Shown here one piece after another: positions 1-8,317 of a stretch of 64,000 nucleotides of DNA (its first letter is position 1; each line of letters starts with the position of its first letter). Made by a program: the position numbers and the translations under genes. The notes under the pieces are model-generated. The model searched no databases. It was not told where the DNA came from and saw only the letters and a program-made list of their open reading frames with translations. Origin of the DNA: Fuerstiella sp. (GTDB lineage: Bacteria > Planctomycetota > Planctomycetia > Planctomycetales > Planctomycetaceae). The stretch lies in assembly GCA_022447225.1 (NCBI GenBank), contig JAKVAZ010000006.1:186001-250000 (forward strand). Reading direction: 5' to 3'.

Positions 1-569
1 TGCAGCCCCAGAGCGGCCTGTCGAAACATATCGCAGGCCATGGCAGGACGGACAGGACCACCAAGAGCCACCAATTCGTGCAGACTAATGGCTCGCATCA
101 GATCCATGACCAGATACGTGACAGCTCCGGTGGAACCCAGTTTGTGCGTCCGTACAACATTGGGATGGTCAATGTGTATTCCTGCCCATGATTCCAGTTT
201 CATACGAGCCAGCATGCCGGCATCCGCTGAATACCGGCTGGACAAAACTTTCAGAGCAACTTTTTGATTTGACTCAGGATCCTCAGCGATAAAAACACAA
301 CCCATTCCGCCGACGCCAAGAATCTCACGAATACGAAATCCGTCGATAACAAACCCACGATAACGACCTTCCAGCAGGAGTTCTGCCTGAAACGGCGTCA
401 GTATTCGTTCGGTGACCAGCTGACGAGCAAGATCGTCCCCCCGGCTGTCTGCTGACACATCAAAGGCCTGGCGAATTTTTTCGAGCTGCCGTGGCGAAAG
501 CAGCCTGCTTTTTGTAAGCAGCTTCAGATAGCGTTCAGCCGTCACTGGTATCTGAGTTGTTTCAGGCAT
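1..569 (-). CDS. Ser/Thr protein kinase, N-terminal part (cut by window edge)
   Basis: The reading frame runs leftward from an ATG at 569 off the window edge, giving about 189 residues. A helical N-terminal region of about 75 residues precedes a Hanks-type kinase start: a glycine-rich loop (GVGGMGCVF) and the VALKVL lysine that anchors ATP, then the HPNVVR segment typical of the helix C/beta-4 region. The catalytic HRD and DFG motifs would lie beyond the edge, so activity cannot be judged. It is the third gene of a leftward run sigma factor, kinase, kinase, with a 212-bp gap upstream, so it may be co-transcribed with them. The family phosphorylates Ser/Thr in the cytoplasm; no target is visible. 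The kinase assignment is firm; the start lacks a clear Shine-Dalgarno. Confidence 0.85.
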   Translation of the reverse strand, partial: MPETTQIPVTAERYLKLLTKSRLLSPRQLEKIRQAFDVSADSRGDDLARQLVTERILTPFQAELLLEGRYRGFVIDGFRIREILGVGGMGCVFIAEDPESNQKVALKVLSSRYSADAGMLARMKLESWAGIHIDHPNVVRTHKLGSTGAVTYLVMDLMRAISLHELVALGGPVRPAMACDMFRQAALGL

Positions 570-781
570 GCAGAAACTGTTGTAGTTATTGCAGTTGATC
601 ACCGACGATGTGCTTAACGCCTGCCACCAGAACGGTTCCGGATCCGTTAAATTCTACTACACCCACATCGATTTCCGCATAATCCCGAGCAACCATTGGC
701 TGGATTTGCAGTATTTGTCAGCTTCCGAAGAACTGGTCTGTCACGTCAAACGTAACGCCTGGAAGAATTGTGCAGATTTGA

Positions 782-2092
782 TCACGAACTCCACTGGTTC
801 CAAAGTGAAGACAGCCTGCCACGACGAGTCGCTGACACACGTTGTCCGCGGTCACACAACAGCAGGTCCGAATACAATGATTCAGCGTTCTGATAACGAT
901 CCGTAGGGCGTTTCTCAATACAGTTCATCACAACTGTCTCCAGATCGCGTGGGATCTTCGGCTGAATTTTTGAAGGACGTATGACACGCTCCTCACAAAT
1001 TCGCTGAATCAGCTCAGCTTCTGAATCTGCATCAAAAGCATACTGCCGGGTCAGCATTTCATAAAACGTAAGTCCCAGAGAATACAAATCACTGCGACGG
1101 TCAGAGACACCGCTGAAACGTTCCGGAGGCATATAACGCAGCGTGCCGTATGGAGCATCGGCCTCAAGGTTGGATTCAGATGCCCGCACAGTTCCGGAGA
1201 GTCCAAAATCCGTAATCCAGACGCGTCCGTCCTCGTTAACCAGTATATTGGCAGGTTTAATATCATTGTGCACAAGTTGCTGCTGATGAGCGTATCGCAG
1301 CGCCTCACAGACCTGCATCGCAATTTGGGTGAATGCTCGCCAGGATTCACGGGTCAACCTAGGTCGTCGCGAATTATTGTCCGTTGCTGCAGTGGCCTCC
1401 CGACTCCGGTCTGAATCCCCCTGCACGAAACGATTCGAACGACTCCGCTGTTCACGGACTATTTCGTCCCGATAAACGACCCCGTCAGTATCTCTCAGAC
1501 GAGTGATAATCTGCTCCAGCGTGACACCGTTGATGAACTGCATCGTGTAGTAACAGTAACCGTGTTCCTGCCCGAATCGATACACAGGAACGATATGCCG
1601 GTGGCGAAGTCGCGCAGCCGTGCGTGCTTCTTCTTCAAATCGATTCTGCCATTCGGGAACCATCGAAACCCGCCACGGCAGTACTTTGACTGCGACGATG
1701 TGATTACTATCAATATCACGTCCCTGATACACAACGCCCATTCCCCCGCGCCCCAGTTCACAGAGAAGTTTACATCGCCCCAGACGTGTGAATGGAAACT
1801 GCCGGGGTATACTTCGTCGCATGGCCCGGGATTCATTCTGCAACCGTGCCCGCTCAAGCATCGCCATCACGGGAAATGACTCACGAATCACTTCCGCGTG
1901 TACGGGATATCGTTTGGCATAGGTTTCAATAGAAGGTCGTTCTCCGCGACGCAGTTCGTCCACAAACTGACTGGCCAGCAACTCGATCGGCGTGCGCGAC
2001 CTCAGATCAGCACCTGGGCCTGGTTGTGGCAACCCCAGCAACTGAAACCCGGTGTCCTCATCTCTGATCGGTGAATTCAAGTCACTCACCAA
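782..2092 (-). CDS. Soluble Ser/Thr protein kinase with HND catalytic loop
   Basis: Full-length Hanks-type kinase of 436 residues. Residues 35-80 form the helical N-terminal module often seen in planctomycete kinases. The kinase domain spans about 104-420, with glycine loop GRGGMG near 114-119, ATP-anchoring Lys136, catalytic-loop Asp277 and DFG at 295-297. The usual HRD arginine is Asn (HND, 275-277), making it a non-RD kinase, which usually does not depend on activation-loop phosphorylation. A charged insert of about 50 residues (195-250) interrupts the lobe junction. No transmembrane segment follows, so it should be cytoplasmic. The first codon is probably TTG at 2092, because AAGGA sits 7 bases upstream; GTG at 2089 is the alternative. 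It lies downstream of an ECF sigma gene on the same strand, a pairing common in planctomycetes. Confidence 0.93.
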   Translation of the reverse strand: MVSDLNSPIRDEDTGFQLLGLPQPGPGADLRSRTPIELLASQFVDELRRGERPSIETYAKRYPVHAEVIRESFPVMAMLERARLQNESRAMRRSIPRQFPFTRLGRCKLLCELGRGGMGVVYQGRDIDSNHIVAVKVLPWRVSMVPEWQNRFEEEARTAARLRHRHIVPVYRFGQEHGYCYYTMQFINGVTLEQIITRLRDTDGVVYRDEIVREQRSRSNRFVQGDSDRSREATAATDNNSRRPRLTRESWRAFTQIAMQVCEALRYAHQQQLVHNDIKPANILVNEDGRVWITDFGLSGTVRASESNLEADAPYGTLRYMPPERFSGVSDRRSDLYSLGLTFYEMLTRQYAFDADSEAELIQRICEERVIRPSKIQPKIPRDLETVVMNCIEKRPTDRYQNAESLYSDLLLCDRGQRVSATRRGRLSSLWNQWSS

Positions 2093-2252
2093 TAGCTATT
2101 CCTTCACAGCACGCTTCACGCGAAAGGTTATCAAGTACCCCGATCACCGGTCAGCCAATGTCAAACCCGGAACTCCCAGCCGGCCTCACGGAAATTATTT
2201 TTTTCAATCGCAAGCTGCAGTTTAACGTGCACCGCCAACGAAAAAGTAATAC

Positions 2253-2915
2253 TTACGGCAACACAGTCCAGTCCTGAAATTCCGGCAGGATCCGCAGTAC
2301 ATTCTTCAGGCGGCCCAGAGCACGCATATACCGATCGCTGCACGCCTGATCTGAGATTCCAAGAATCAGAGCCGCTTCTTTGTTGCTTAACTGTTCAAAA
2401 TGACGAAGGGCAAGTACTTCGCGATCGATTTCGTTCATCGACTGCAAAGAAACCTGAAGCTGATTTGACAACTCGGCCCTCAACGCTGCCTGACTGGGTG
2501 AAGTCAAATGCCCGAGCAGATGAAACGACAGTGCTGAAGACGTCGATCCGGACGTCCAGCCGCGATTGATCGAAAATTCAAGTGCAGCATTGCGTTTTTG
2601 AGTTCCCAAATGCCGACGGTGAAGATCAATAATCGTCTGGCTGGCAATAAGCCGGAACCACACAAAAATAGAACGCGTGGCATCGGCGAGAAAATGATCG
2701 ATTCGCTGAACAGCTGACAGCCAGGCTTCCTGGAGTATGTCGTCTGCGTCGACCCGACCGTGCAGACGAGGGTCCAGGCGAAAGTTGATCATTCGCCACA
2801 GCCGGTCCCGATGCTGCGAGAACAACTCTGCCAGTGCCTCCTGATCACCACCAACAACCCGATCGATAAGTTCCTGCTCAGGCTCAATCCGTAATTCTTT
2901 GCCCGACTGTGTCAT
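2253..2915 (-). CDS. ECF RNA polymerase sigma factor, planctomycete kinase-linked type
   Basis: A 220-residue sigma-70-family protein with only regions 2 and 4. Region 2 (about 15-95) has the VDADDILQEAW core-binding helix and the WFRLIASQTIIDLHRRH segment. Region 4 (about 155-210) has the IDREVLALRHFEQLS helix and a helix-turn-helix. This layout is typical of ECF sigma factors, which direct RNA polymerase to dedicated promoters. No anti-sigma gene is adjacent; instead two protein kinases follow on the same strand, suggesting control by phosphorylation (inference from the known planctomycete sigma/kinase association). It is divergent from a second ECF gene, and the 251-bp gap between them probably holds both promoters. 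Start ATG at 2915. Confidence 0.95.
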   Translation of the reverse strand: MTQSGKELRIEPEQELIDRVVGGDQEALAELFSQHRDRLWRMINFRLDPRLHGRVDADDILQEAWLSAVQRIDHFLADATRSIFVWFRLIASQTIIDLHRRHLGTQKRNAALEFSINRGWTSGSTSSALSFHLLGHLTSPSQAALRAELSNQLQVSLQSMNEIDREVLALRHFEQLSNKEAALILGISDQACSDRYMRALGRLKNVLRILPEFQDWTVLP

Positions 2916-3166
2916 CCGTCTGGATCTGGTTGAGTGATCATGGACAATACTAGGCTGGTATTACTTTAGCAGTTCGATGTATTGATCAACAGCGTCTGCG
3001 GTTCCCCGAAAACTGAATCGAATGCTTCCTCGATACGAAGTTCCCGAATTCTGTTCCAATGGTACGCACGACGATCCTGTCGCCGCGGGCATGAGTCATG
3101 TCGGCAATCACAATGACACCGAAAATCTGATCCCATACCTGAAACCCGGTGCAGCGGGAGTTGATT

Positions 3167-3787
3167 ATGTGGCCGGAAGGCACCCAAACACTCAATCTTC
3201 TTACAAAAATCCGTGACGGAAACCAGCAGGCAGTTGATGACCTGATTGATCGTCATCGTGAGGCCGTCAAACGCCTTGTTGATATGAGAATGGATCGGGC
3301 GATTGCTCAACGTGTCGATGCAAGTGATGTCGTTCAGGATGTTCTGTTCGAAGCAAGCAGACGTATGAAAGATTATCTGGACAATCCGGTCGTCCCGTTT
3401 CACCTCTGGTTAAGACAACTGGCCCGGGATCGAATCGTCGACATGCATCGTCGGCATCGAGCTGCAAAAAAACGCAGCGTGGATCGAGAACAGCCGATCG
3501 CCTCAGTCAGCAGTGATGAAAAATCGGTCAATGATCTGGCTCAGCTTTTACGAGATGCGGAACTCACTCCGGCGGCTGCTTCAGTACGTAAAGAAATCGA
3601 ACAGCACTTCGTTGCAGCAATCAATCAGCTTGATGATGCCGACCGCGAAATCATCATGATGCGACACTTCGAACACCTCTCCAGCGCGGAAACGGCTGAG
3701 GCTCTGGATGTGACACCTGCAGCCGCCGGCATGCGCCATCTGCGTGCACTGCAGCGTCTTCGTAACATTCTTGGAAATGTCGACTGA
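3167..3787 (+). CDS. ECF RNA polymerase sigma factor
   Basis: A 206-residue sigma factor with region 2 (QRVDASDVVQDVLFEA and the following WLRQLARDRIVDMHRRH) and region 4 (LDDADREIIMMRHFEHLS then a helix-turn-helix). It resembles the divergent sigma gene closely enough to be a paralogue: both share the core-binding helix, an LHRRH/MHRRH block and the RHFE-LS motif. I chose ATG 3167 because GGGAG lies 6 bases upstream; an in-frame GTG at 3149 would add six residues. No anti-sigma factor or kinase follows. The next region is a decayed gene on the other strand, so this sigma gene appears to be monocistronic. Confidence 0.94.
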   Translation: MWPEGTQTLNLLTKIRDGNQQAVDDLIDRHREAVKRLVDMRMDRAIAQRVDASDVVQDVLFEASRRMKDYLDNPVVPFHLWLRQLARDRIVDMHRRHRAAKKRSVDREQPIASVSSDEKSVNDLAQLLRDAELTPAAASVRKEIEQHFVAAINQLDDADREIIMMRHFEHLSSAETAEALDVTPAAAGMRHLRALQRLRNILGNVD

Positions 3788-3980
3788 AGCTGCAGGTGGA
3801 ACAGCCCCCGCGCATCAGTCAATCATCGTCAGGGCTGAGGCGTGAACTGACATCAGGGTTGGATTCACTGAATTCTTCTTGCATCCGGATAAGACTCTCA
3901 CCAGCGTCAAGAACGCAGACTGAGTTTTCCGCCCCAAAGATCCAGTGCATTGGCGACCATTCTGTCTCTGGTTCACCCAA

Positions 3981-4416
3981 TTAAGAATCGCTAAAGGCTC
4001 CAGCAGAAATTTCAAGCAGTGTCGCCACACGGGCAGGTGTATAAACGGACCGATCCAGGGTCACTCCCGCTTCAGCAAGGGATGTCAACATGTGGGGTAA
4101 TGAAGAGCTGAAGAACTCCGGTCAGAATCCCGCTACACGTGGATGCCTTCATTGTTCGGCTGCAGAATCGAATCTTGCTCATCCCCCGAGAGTTAACGTA
4201 TTCGCCAGTATCCACAAGATAGTCAACCATACCTGAACCGGGGATCAGTGCATCATTCCTGAACTCAATTTCCGTTACCCAGCCACGAAACGCATGTTCA
4301 ACGTAATACAGTCGGAGCTTCTGCTGAATGTACCGCGACAAAAGAGCATACGCCACGAACGCCAGGTCTTCATCAGAAATGCCCCACATCATCACACAGC
4401 GGTGATAGAACAGCGT
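3981..4416 (-). pseudogene. Decayed unknown gene, frameshifted
   Basis: Between 3788 and 4628 no intact gene is visible, but protein-like sequence survives on the minus strand. One frame (about 4416 to 4080) reads a helical stretch with ALLSRYIQQKLRLYYVEHAF and later MVDYLVDTGEYVNSRGMSKI. That frame stops at 4072. A second frame continues with LAEAGVTLDRSVYTPARVAT and ends at a TAA at 3981-3983. The two pieces join near 4080-4110, consistent with an indel plus at least one nonsense change. I do not recognise the family. The flanks 3788-3980 and 4417-4628 show nothing further. An alternative is a short intact gene of 107 residues at 4072-4395, but the in-phase continuation argues for decay. 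Confidence 0.4.
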
Positions 4417-4628
4417 GCGTCATATTTTCTATCTGAATTTCCCCGACGGAACCGATCCCGGCAACTGTGCCAGAATGCGTTTCCGGTCACCGGCCGGCAG
4501 TACAAAACCAGGCAATCATGAACACGACTACAGACACAACCTGGATCGAAACAACAGTGATTGTCGGAATACATTTTCAATGACTCATGGAAATTCATTC
4601 GAACGGTCGACCAGGTGTTCTCGGGCGG

Positions 4629-6257
4629 CTAAGACACCTCGTCGGACTCGAAAATCTGATGCTTGGAGGGTTCTCGTTTGTAAATGACAGTTTGAGCATC
4701 TTCAAAAACTTTTACCCAGTGTTCGCTCTTTCTCAGCGCGTCGATCAGCAGCTCATGTCGTGACTTATCCGTGACTGCCAGGTTCACTCCGTAAATCTCA
4801 GTGAGACATCGCCAGTCCTCGGAGCCGGCGGCCAGTCTCTGATAGTGAGTCCAAACCTGCTCGGGAATCACGTGCACATGCAGATTCACCATGGGACGGA
4901 AACCTTTCGGACCGAATCGCTGCAAAAAACCGGACCACTCAGCGGAACAAAACACCAAACCCTCAGGAAGTGACCGCTGTGAATTCAGAAACTCAGCGGC
5001 CGAAACGGGCGTCTGTGATGAAACAGCCCGATCGATGCTCACACGGCGACCATGAACAACCTGCACACCAAGAGTGGTCATTGCAAAAAATATCCAGCAC
5101 AGGCCAATATTCGCCAACCCCCACAATCCGGTCCGTTGAGTCATCTCCGTGGTTCGCCCGATGCTCCGAAACCGTCTCCATGCAGCCGCACCGTGGCCGG
5201 CAAGAGTCAGCCCCATCACCGGTGCCAGCCAGTTGATCATCCGCGATGACCACAGCGTCATTCCGGCGGTAAACACAAGCAGTATTGACTCATCCAGCCG
5301 CAGTCGACGCGGACTCCACCGCAGCACAACGATCAACAGCAATCCCAGCGCTGCGGCCATCCGGCCCTGATGCATTCGGAGCGTCAGTGGACTCCATTCG
5401 AACATCGATTCAATATTGGGATGTCGGCCAACCCGCAATACCTCCGTAAATATCAACAGACCATTCGGATTCACCAAAGCAGCCGCGGCACACAGCTGAG
5501 TCAGCAACAGTAGTCGCACAAATCGTTGATTTGAAATACCCGCACCAATGCTTTTTGTTCTTACCCCGATAGTGATCGCATGAGCCAGTCCCGCCAGAGC
5601 CATGGTCATCAGCCCGATGGCAAACGAGCCGTGAGAGTTAGCCCAGATCCCGAACATCACAGGCAGCAATACCCAGACGGCCCGGCGCCAGCGACGTACG
5701 GTCAACAGCCACGTAACCAGCATTGAGTAACATAAAAAACCCACCAGCTGTGGCCGAATAACTAACAACTGCTGCCAGTTCAGCGCCATACATGAAAAGA
5801 GCGCCACAAAACCAAACACAACAGACCCGGATCGACTTACTCCGCCCGTAGCCACAATTCCCAGGGGAAGAACCACCAGCAGACCGTAGGCAAACTGGAG
5901 TCCGGCAAACCCGTAAGCTGAGAACAGCGTAAACAGCCCTAACTGGGAGAGCCACGCGGACGTCACCACAGGGACACCTTCAGCCAGCGCAAGCAATGGC
6001 TCAGTATAAGGAATCCTGCCGTGAGCCATCATCCAGCTCCCGTAATTCACATGATCCCACAGATCGGTAGGCCACAACGGTCGGCTGGAGAATATGGTGA
6101 TCATTAAAGTGCCGAGCGTCAGAACAAACAAAACAGAACCGCCTGACATACGGATCCAGTCCGGCGTTTTGTCTTCAAGGACACGCGAGTCCGGAAGATC
6201 TTTGACTGCGCTCAGATCTGACACGTTATCTGTGGTTTCTTCCTCTTTGCTGACCAT
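4629..6257 (-). CDS. Polytopic membrane protein, GT-C-like
   Basis: A 542-residue integral membrane protein. A charged cytoplasmic tail of about 37 residues precedes roughly ten hydrophobic segments (about 40-410) and a soluble C-terminal domain of about 120 residues. The first loop after helix 1 has an acidic W-x2-D-x2-DH motif (WPTDLWDH) followed by GSWMMAHGRIPYTEP. This resembles the acidic first loop of GT-C-fold, lipid-linked sugar-using glycosyltransferases. That fold is my inference; substrate and reaction are unknown. The C-terminal domain resembles those seen after such membrane parts in planctomycete proteins. Start ATG 6257 has AGGAG 6 bases upstream. No neighbour suggests a pathway. 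Confidence 0.75.
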   Translation of the reverse strand: MVSKEEETTDNVSDLSAVKDLPDSRVLEDKTPDWIRMSGGSVLFVLTLGTLMITIFSSRPLWPTDLWDHVNYGSWMMAHGRIPYTEPLLALAEGVPVVTSAWLSQLGLFTLFSAYGFAGLQFAYGLLVVLPLGIVATGGVSRSGSVVFGFVALFSCMALNWQQLLVIRPQLVGFLCYSMLVTWLLTVRRWRRAVWVLLPVMFGIWANSHGSFAIGLMTMALAGLAHAITIGVRTKSIGAGISNQRFVRLLLLTQLCAAAALVNPNGLLIFTEVLRVGRHPNIESMFEWSPLTLRMHQGRMAAALGLLLIVVLRWSPRRLRLDESILLVFTAGMTLWSSRMINWLAPVMGLTLAGHGAAAWRRFRSIGRTTEMTQRTGLWGLANIGLCWIFFAMTTLGVQVVHGRRVSIDRAVSSQTPVSAAEFLNSQRSLPEGLVFCSAEWSGFLQRFGPKGFRPMVNLHVHVIPEQVWTHYQRLAAGSEDWRCLTEIYGVNLAVTDKSRHELLIDALRKSEHWVKVFEDAQTVIYKREPSKHQIFESDEVS

Positions 6258-6798
6258 TGGAGTCTCCTGGCTTCACGGAAAGTGAAGTCACGCGGCGGCC
6301 GGAGAACACAGTCAATACCTACATGGACTCCAGGTCACCTTCTCCTGCAACTCCACGTGAATCACAGCTGCCGAAAATCAGCATTACTGGATCGTTTGCA
6401 TCATAGAAAAGATAGGAGTTATGACATTTCGACATCGGCCAAAATGTTCGAACTGACTGTTGACACTGATTCCCGTTTATACGTTTTTCCATATCTCGCA
6501 GGAAATCAGCTCACTCGACTGTGTTTTTCGAGAATCGTTAACGAGGCGCGGAAGCCGCTCAGGCTCCCCAACATCGGCAGGGGACGGCCCATATGGCTGT
6601 GTTCGGCAGCTTCCGCCGACGTGCCGCTCACACAGTATCAAGAGCCGGAGCCTACGGTCTCCGGCGGTATATTCCCCTGGGGAAATCCCAGCACATTCAG
6701 TATTCTTGCAAACGAAGATTTGTTCGCATCCTCGAAGAGTTTCATTCGAAAGTATGTGAGTTCCCCGCACGTCGTTAAGGGGTCACGGAGTATGAATC
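6258..6798. other. Intergenic region without a supported gene
   Basis: 541 bases between divergent genes. Open frames exist on both strands (up to 178 codons on plus, reaching 6818), but none has a recognisable domain. Their composition is Ser/Arg/Pro-rich, as expected of chance frames. The right end carries GGAG at 6787-6790, the ribosome binding site for the gene starting at 6799. Promoters for both neighbours presumably lie here; none stands out. Confidence 0.5.
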
Positions 6799-7482
6799 AT
6801 GCAAACAATCCCTATTGAGACTGAATCCACGGACCGCGGAACAACAATTGTCATCGCCGACTCCAACGTACTTCATGCTGAATCGGTTTCCTGGTGCCTC
6901 AACGCGTATGGAGCATTCTGCGCCGTTGATCATGTGACGAATCTCGATGGCCTGCTGGACGTGATTCGAAGTCAGCGTCCGTCTGTGGTCGTTATCGCTG
7001 AATCGATCATTGTAGATGCAATACGCAGTGTGACGTCCGAACTGGCTGTGAAACTGGCCGAAACGCGAATTGCGGTATTTGCCGATCGCCTGACAGATCG
7101 TCAACTGGATCTCGTCACCAACAACCCAATCACAGGGCTTTTATCACGACAAGAAGGCACACGCAAAATTTGCGATCAACTCATTCGGATCGCATCAGGC
7201 GCAGTCGTGCTGTCAGCGCAGCTGGAAAACCGCGTGACTCTGGATGAACAGCGACAGTTTCAGTGCACCGCCAGTCGACAAATGACACAGTTCACAGACC
7301 GCCAGTGGGATGTTCTGCTTCGGGTCGCGGAGGGAGTCAGAGTCCCTGAGGTTGCTGAGGAACTGCAGATCTCACGCAAGGCGGTTGAGGCGCACAAGCA
7401 TCGTATCATGCAGCGACTCGGCGCCTCCGACCGAGTTGAGCTTTGTCGCTGGGCGATTCGTGAAGGCCTGATTCACGCCTGA
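6799..7482 (+). CDS. LuxR-type response-regulator-like transcription factor without phospho-acceptor
   Basis: A 227-residue DNA-binding regulator. Residues 15-135 have the alternating beta/alpha pattern of a CheY receiver. Strand 1 reads IVIADSN and strand 3 reads SVVVIAES, where the invariant phospho-accepting Asp is replaced by Ala/Glu, so ordinary phosphorylation looks impossible. Residues 165-225 form a LuxR/NarL helix-turn-helix (FTDRQWDVLLRVAEG, then ISRKAVEAHKHRIMQRLG). It probably binds DNA constitutively or in response to another signal. Start ATG 6799 follows GGAG by 8 bases. No histidine kinase is adjacent. It converges on the 7588-8028 gene, with a hairpin terminator between. Confidence 0.88.
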   Translation: MQTIPIETESTDRGTTIVIADSNVLHAESVSWCLNAYGAFCAVDHVTNLDGLLDVIRSQRPSVVVIAESIIVDAIRSVTSELAVKLAETRIAVFADRLTDRQLDLVTNNPITGLLSRQEGTRKICDQLIRIASGAVVLSAQLENRVTLDEQRQFQCTASRQMTQFTDRQWDVLLRVAEGVRVPEVAEELQISRKAVEAHKHRIMQRLGASDRVELCRWAIREGLIHA

Positions 7483-7515
7483 ACACACGCAGGCAAGAAA
7501 TTTGAACCACAAAAA

Positions 7516-7547
7516 AAAATCCACGTAACACAAGTTACGCGGATTTT
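7516..7547 (+). terminator. Bidirectional rho-independent terminator
   Basis: An inverted repeat, AAAATCC-A-CGTAAC / GTTACG-C-GGATTTT, with a 4-base loop and a single mismatch. It lies between convergent genes ending at 7482 and 7588. A-tract and T-tract arms on both sides let it serve either strand. Confidence 0.75.
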
Positions 7548-7587
7548 CGAATCTGATTCACTGGTCAGGCGTTTCGACCTGAAGTCT

Positions 7588-8028
7588 TTACTTGGTCTTT
7601 ACGAAGCCCTTCTTAAAGGCCCTATCGCTAAAGACAAGTGCGAACTTATCTGCTCCCTCAGCCTCATCCACTTTCTTCTTACAGTTGCCACAACAGAACT
7701 TGACTTCAACTCCGCCAACAGTGGAAGTTGTCTTCAGCGGACCACCGCTTAATGGACACTTCTTTTGTTCGTATTGTCCGGTTGCAACCAGCTGAGCGTG
7801 TGCTTTGGCCGTGTGCTTGCTGGAGTCCTTTTCAAACGCTGCCTTACACTTTCCACAACAGAAATAAACTTTTCCACCCTTGAAATCAGCCGCCTGAGAT
7901 TCCTTTGCCTTGCCCCCCGAAATGGGGCATTTTGCGGAAAATTTCTTATCGGCAGCATCTGCCTGAGTCGCTGCAAACATGATTGCCATGGCGAACACAA
8001 GTGACCCAGCCGCAAATTGACGTAACAT
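7588..8028 (-). CDS. Secreted protein with two CP-x-SGG / CC-x2-C (YHS/TRASH-like) units
   Basis: A 146-residue exported protein. Residues 1-25 are a signal peptide ending ADAADK. The mature part is two repeats of about 50 residues. Each starts with CPISGG or CPLSGG and ends in FCCGKC or FCCGNC, so each has one Cys, a gap of about 20 residues, then CC-x2-C. This resembles YHS/TRASH-type metal-binding units. Copper or other metal binding is inference; no partner gene is adjacent. The rest is Lys-rich. Start ATG 8028 has GGAG 7 bases upstream. It shares a terminator with the converging regulator gene. Confidence 0.85.
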   Translation of the reverse strand: MLRQFAAGSLVFAMAIMFAATQADAADKKFSAKCPISGGKAKESQAADFKGGKVYFCCGKCKAAFEKDSSKHTAKAHAQLVATGQYEQKKCPLSGGPLKTTSTVGGVEVKFCCGNCKKKVDEAEGADKFALVFSDRAFKKGFVKTK

Positions 8029-8317
8029 TCGTCATCTCCAACATGATTGACACAATGAAAGACAGCCGGAATCGTTCCACCTAGCTGGTGGGACCCAGGC
8101 AGCAATTATCAGATACAACTGTATTCGACCATTTCTGGGCAGAATACGCAAGTTGATTCCTATAATCCTGCCTGCTGAAGTTGGGATTCGGGTGGATTTT
8201 TTTTCGATCGGATCAACCATCCCGGAACGTTTCCAATTGCAGTCCTGCCTCAGGAGTGCAAAATAATTGAATTTGGCTCCTGATTCGTCTTCCGTCCTTC
8301 GGGCCTGAAATTAGCAG

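Noticed and set aside
6282-6818. 178-codon plus-strand frame between the membrane protein and the LuxR gene
   Set aside because: Low-complexity Ser/Arg-rich product without domain or ribosome site; it overlaps the LuxR start in another frame.
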